NCBI GenBank assembly: GCA_036897625.1
Contig: JAYMTA010000049.1
Location: 1-53,228 of the forward strand
From: Pelargonium cotyledonis
Taxonomy: Eukaryota > Streptophyta > Magnoliopsida > Geraniales > Geraniaceae
DNA length: 53,228 nucleotides
Direction of reading: 5' to 3'
The notes beneath the pieces were generated by a model that saw only the letters and a list, made by a program, of their open reading frames with translations, ran no database searches and was not told where the DNA came from. How positions within the stretch are numbered: position 1 is the stretch's first letter; each line of letters opens with the position of its first letter. This document shows, in pieces, positions 48,624-53,228 of this stretch. A program made the translations under genes and the position numbers.

Positions 48624-51479
48624 TCAACTATCCTGGCTTTGGTTTGATGATGCATTGCGTTTTGTCAACTTCGTCAGGAAATAAGCCGCAGCAACCTTAG
48701 CGCCTAGACTAGATCGCCCGCGTGACAGGCAGATCACAACCCCAAGAACGAGAAGACCTTTCACTACCAGCTTCTTCGATGGTCTTCTGCTCAGTTTACT
48801 TTCATTATCGGGTTGTTGGCTAGAAATCTGTACATTTCCGCTGTCCGCGGAGCTTGCTGAATCATCTAATGAATTACTAATTTCCGATGGGATCTATGAT
48901 AAGGGAAAAAACAAGATCCATCAACACAAACAGCATGATGATGGTAGCATAAAAGTTGTGAAAGAAAAGAAGTGTAATAGTTTCTTGACATTAAGTAGAA
49001 CCACACGGTGCACATGTCCTTCACAAAGAGCATAATACGAAGACAAACGTTGCATGGTTCTTTCATGATGATCGTGATTTGCAGTATGCGACTAATCATT
49101 AAGGAAAATACTACATACCTTCTGAATAAGAGTAATTGCATTGACGGCTGAAATTGTTGGAGAACTATGGAATTGAGAGTACTTGTGTAGTGCAATATCC
49201 ATCTTGCAGACATAACTCCATATGCCCTTCGCAAAAGCCAGTTTTGCCATCTCCACGTGCAAACCAGCATCTTCTTGGTGCAACATTTTGATCTCACTAG
49301 CATTTCTATCAGGCACTGCAATTAACTAAGAACTTGGTCATTCTCGCAATTCACGGAATATATATTTAAAACATCAATATAAAAAATTGTTGGGGAAAAA
49401 GTTATCCACTAGTTGCCCAAATCGACTTACACAAACGTGGAGTGGTGCGGTGAAATAAGTAATGCAAGGTTTTCATTGAAGCTATCTCAGAAAATAGATT
49501 TAAAAGTTACAAAAAGATACTAATCCGGCTTTTTTCGAGGAAACTTTTATAGTCTACAGCTCAGTACAAAAAAAAAAAGAGAGAAAGAGAGAGAAGAAGA
49601 AGAAGCACAAATCAGGCACTTGCCTTTCCTGATTCGCCATCCTGATCTAAGTAGCTTAATGCGTACATACTTCTTCTCTCGTGGTGCCAAAGAATGTTCA
49701 CAATCCTACAAGAGCAATATACAATTAAAGGTTAAAATAAAAGAAACAAATGCAGAATATTTATGGTAGATTAATTTGCGGATAAACACAAACATCTGAA
49801 GGTAGGGAATAGTATGTGTACATACTTTTTTATGTCCTACCAATGAAGTTCACATTGACACAATCATTGGATCTTTTTTTTTTCTTTTTGGACATACTAG
49901 CAAAACCATCCTGATTTCAAAATGAAGCTAAGAACATTACCTTGATATAACAATAAAATGTTTTATCCTCGCCCTCCCACATTCTCCAACCCAATACATA
50001 ATCTCTAGGCGTAAGGAAAGGGTACTTTTTAATCATCCGACCAATTTCAGTTCCATTAGTCTCATCAATCTCTAACTGCTCGTGCTGAATAAGAGTCTTG
50101 TCCCACTGCTTCCTATAATCGTTATCCATGTAGAAGTCTCTCAATGTCTCAGGGGAGCAATTCTCGTAGACTGTGATACTCATGTATTTCAAAGGACCAT
50201 CCTGTGAGCAAAAAGATAGACACACTAACTCAAGATATTCATCTAAACTTGCAGAATCAACATTAAAAAGCAGCCCATTAGCACATGGCAATTAGAAATA
50301 AAATTAGCTTCTTTGAACAGAAAAATTCTCTTTGCTTGTAAACACTATGGCATAATATGTTTGCTTTGTAAGGAGACTAAGGGAGAGTTAGAAAATTCAC
50401 TTTCTGGGAAAGTGAATAATCCAGTCCATATGGGATTCGAAAAACCAATTGTGGGGGATGGTCGCTTTGAATCCCAGACACTTTCCCGAGGGGGGGGAGT
50501 CAACTGACTTTTTACCCCTATTTTACACAACTCATTAGCTAAATATTCTACATTTTCCGTCCACTTTCCTATTTCCCAAATGATACCTATGTTAAAAGCT
50601 GGTGAGTGATAACCCATCTTAAGAATTCAAATAGGAGTGACATGAACACACACATAGTAACAACTAACAACCCATCGAGCCTTTCTTTGAGAAATATTAG
50701 ATGATAAGACATGGATACGTGGAAGTATAGTAAACAAGAATTCCAACACATCATGCTTAGCATGACAGCTAAACACTATGAAAAAGCTTGTAGAATTTAC
50801 TAGGAGAGACATCATATTAGTTTCGCTATAAATTAAGCATAAAAAACTGTACCTTGGATTTCTGGCATTTCGCAATATAGGAAAAGAAATCAGTTCTCTT
50901 GTCAATGACATTTTCCCATCCATCATTTCGATTGAACTTTCCGTCCATATTCTCAATAAGTTCCTTTAAATCCCCATCTGATACTATATCCAACTTTCTA
51001 CACAAGTAAATGGAACCAGCAAATCAGTATAAGATCTTTCTTTTTTTATTAAAAAAATGGAAATTTAAGAAGTGAAGTGCCAGTTCTAATCTAATAGCAA
51101 CAGCACCAATCAATCAACAGCCAATTTTTTTTTTTGTAAATGTAGTGAAAAATCCATATCCAACTGAAAGAGAGAACCTACTAAGACTTAAAAACAGGAT
51201 TGGGATGAACAAATATTTAAACAAATAAATAAACGGTAAATTGAAAAATTCACAGGACTACCAGTACCTGAGAGAGGGTTCTTTCTGGTTCTGGTTCTGA
51301 TTCTGGTTGGTAATGTTTGGTTCGGGAACGAGGAAGGATCTTCGGGAGCGATTGGGGAAGAAGACTCTCTTGCACTGCCAAATCGCAGCGACAAGTAATG
51401 CAAAAACAGTGGCCCAACCGCACAAACCGCCGCCGATTTCCCGCCAAATTTCGACCGGCGACGATAAAAAAAATCCCAT
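48624..51479 (-). CDS. START-domain lipid-binding membrane protein (At3g23080-like)
   Basis: A StAR-related lipid-transfer protein of the plant Bet v1/START superfamily; the ligand is unknown. Exons: 51479-51268, 50997-50853, 50201-49941, 49705-49624, 49315-49119, 48893-48624. Phases agree and give 388 aa. An N-terminal hydrophobic anchor (CGWATVFALLVAAIW, about 19-34) is followed by a short Gln/Asn-rich linker. The START domain (about 72-295) includes WENVIDKRTDFFSYIAKC, YENCSPETLRDFYMDNDYRK, WDKTLIQHEQLEID, IGRMIKKYPFLTPRDYVLGW and RNASEIKMLHQEDAGL. The C-terminal region is basic and hydrophobic (KKLVVKGLLVLGVVICLS), perhaps a second anchor. The intron after 49624 has a GC donor. The ATG was chosen because it gives the anchor; the frame from 51486 is different and shorter. 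Confidence 0.92.
49618..49623 (-). other. GC splice donor (AAAG|GCAAGT)
   Basis: The exon ends GGATGGCGAATCAGGAAAG and must join TGCCTGATAG to give RKVPDRNASE. Only the GCAAGT donor at 49623 does so. Using the nearby GT (GGCAA|GTGCC) leads to a stop at once. Same AAG|GCAAGT context as in the pyrophosphatase gene. Confidence 0.85.
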
Positions 51480-51719
51480 CGCGCACAGTAACTAGCTAGA
51501 AATTGATGATTCAAATCGAGAAGGCCTTCGATTCCATTTCAAGATTCTCTCTACCTCTGCGGGCCAGAAATCAGCAGAAGGATCGTCGTCGTTGTCATTT
51601 CGGAGACGAAGCCATCGATCGGCTATGGTGGTTGCTCGATTTGAGTGATTGAGTTGCTTCAGTTCGACTCGAGCTGATTCGATTGACCTTTTACTCGGAG
51701 TTGTTTGCTACAGTACTAG

Positions 51720-52580
51720 GAATCTCGGCCATTCTCAGCCAAGGGACAACCAAAGAAACAACTAAAACGGATCCGGACGGGTCACTCCGAGCCCAAAAAT
51801 TTATTGGAACAGTTATGCGTGTAAAGTGTTGATGTGACATCATCTTGAGAGTTTTTTTCTCTTATTATTTATCAATTTTTGAACGAACTACTATTATTAA
51901 TTTATTTATTATTTTTTTTTAAGAGTAAAATGTGTATCAGTTGCAACTTAACCAAGACAATAAGGTGATGACACTTCATCAAATTTCACTTATACTTACT
52001 CAAGTGAATTTGTGGGAGCGGAGCGACCCATCCGGATTCATAATTTTAAATGAAGTGTCATTACCTCATTAGTACAATTGATATAAAGTTATATCAGTCA
52101 TCTGATGCGCATATTAATATTTTTTAAATTATTATCCTCTTGTTTATATTTCTTTTTCATCACAAGAATAGTAATACAATTTGTCCCTTCCATTTTACTT
52201 GAAGTTTGTAAGAGCATCTTCAGTACTAGCTAAATATTTTGATGCTTAAGAAAGGAAGAGTGTTATATCATTTTTTGGTGTTTAGTGTTTAGCATATGTT
52301 TAACAATTTTTATTTCCATACATACGTCTCATTCTCTTCAAACAAATGATTACATTAAACAATAAAATAAAATTTGATCATAACTGTTATATTATGAATA
52401 AATATTTATATTTTCTTTTTGTAAATAAATTGTCGTTTTAAAAGTCGATTATGGTTTTTTATGGCTATGACTGTTTTTTATTATTATAACGGCAGTCTCT
52501 TTAAGTTTTATATAACAAGTTGTGGTCTTTTTTGTTAAGATAGTGATTAGTGAGTCTTGCTTTTATAGCAAGTTAATGGT
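51720..52580. other. Spacer upstream of the START gene
   Basis: The START-gene promoter and leader lie at the left. One MITE is described separately (51958-52070). The remainder is AT-rich with no coding frame. Runs such as TTTTTTATTATTATAACGG at about 52476 are unremarkable. Confidence 0.4.
51958..52070. mobile_element. MITE with TGACACTTCAT termini
   Basis: The left end CAATAAGGTGATGACACTTC and the inverse of the right end, TAATGAGGTAATGACACTTC, match well. The core has AAGTGAATTTGTGGGAGCG, almost as in the copy at 5620-5727. It lies about 480 bp upstream of the START-gene ATG. Non-coding. Confidence 0.7.
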
Positions 52581-53228
52581 TTTTAAGGTTTGCAGAGTTG
52601 CAACGACGTAGATTTGCGGTATGTTTTTATTGGTGCGTGTGCAGGACAACGAGAGATAATTGCAAAGAGAAAAAGGTAGCTTGTAATGTGGTGGTCTGGT
52701 TGATGCCATCGGATCAGCTATCGAGTTTGTTTTCAAATCATATGGCAGACCCGATGTTGAAGATAAGGGGTTGGCAGAGCATTTTATGTGGTCGTCTTAA
52801 ACTTCAAGTGCAATCGTCGTCAATTGTTTGTGTTCTTCAGGATGATGGGAAGAATTTTGGTGTCTTTAACTTGATTATTTAGGTTAAATGAGAAAATTTC
52901 AGTGTCTTACATAAATATTTACCAAAATGAAACAAAAGACCTTATAGAGTGGTCTCTCCCTCTCTTGGTAGCGTGCTTAGGGTTTTGTTGAGTTTTGGTT
53001 AGGGTTAGCAGTATAGCAGAGGGAGGCGACTGCGCATTAAAGAGGAAGAGAGAGGCCGGCAATCAGATCTGTTGGGACGTGAGGGAGTGACGGGTTGTGG
53101 CTTTGTTGGCGATCGGAGAGGCGGAGCAGGAGTTCGAGTTCGTGTGTTGCTGGAAGTTTGCTCGGCGTAGAGATCGTGGTCTTTACGTTGCCGGAAGTTG
53201 CTTGGTGGTGACAGATGGAGACGACGTA
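52581..53228. other. Unassigned GC-richer end of the window
   Basis: The composition shifts to G-rich on the plus strand from about 52950 (GAGGGAGGCGACTGCG, GGCGATCGGAGAGGCGGAGC, GTTGCCGGAAGTTGC). A frame of 94 codons at 52598-52882 shows no family I know. It may be the leader of a gene, or the 5' end of a retroelement, that continues past the window. Confidence 0.25.

Noticed and set aside
48866..49321. A 151-codon minus-strand frame overlapping START exons
   Set aside because: It is a shifted frame of the START gene read through an intron; the proper frame gives the START-family text.

Overview
The window looks like nuclear DNA of a eudicot plant. Coding regions are cut into many short exons by AT-rich introns with plant-type GT-AG (twice GC-AG) borders. 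Introns and spacers carry plant-type MITEs (hAT-like, Stowaway-like). The proteins belong to plant families: SAUR, type II H+-pyrophosphatase, STRUBBELIG-family receptor kinase, vacuolar processing enzyme (VPE, legumain) and USP-kinase. I cannot name the species. All exon borders were joined by hand from splice signals, reading phase and remembered family sequence; nothing was run against a database.

Layout, left to right. 0.6-1.2 kb: intronless SAUR gene (+). 4.2-11.4 kb: AVP2-type H+-pyrophosphatase (-), 14 coding exons, 802 aa. 12.6-18.8 kb: EngB/YihA-like GTPase with a long basic N-terminal arm (-), 10 coding exons, 577 aa. 19.6-21.2 kb: 3' half of a VPE gene (-). 22.1-23.7 kb: small membrane protein with an Arg-rich tail (+), 236 aa. 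25.0-26.0 kb: 5' half of a VPE gene (+). 27.0-33.0 kb: USP-kinase of the RLCK-IX type (-), 746 aa. 34.6-39.2 kb: RIO2 kinase (+), 467 aa. 40.2-47.3 kb: STRUBBELIG-family LRR receptor-like kinase (-), 704 aa. 48.6-51.5 kb: START-domain lipid-binding membrane protein (-), 388 aa. The rest is spacer and mobile-element debris.

The most striking signal is the VPE gene broken in two. Its first four exons lie on the + strand and its last five on the - strand. The two sets do not overlap in the protein and lack only the exon expected to carry the catalytic cysteine. Both broken ends sit in homologous intron repeats that face each other. This fits an inversion of about 5 kb that also enclosed the membrane-protein gene.

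Other points of interest are an in-frame CUG-initiable leader on the pyrophosphatase, two GC-AG introns, a spliced upstream ORF in the EngB leader, and a family of hAT-like MITEs with 8-bp target duplications found only inside introns here. The genes do not form a pathway; this is an ordinary gene neighbourhood. I found no rRNA, tRNA, CRISPR or clearly new multi-gene system.
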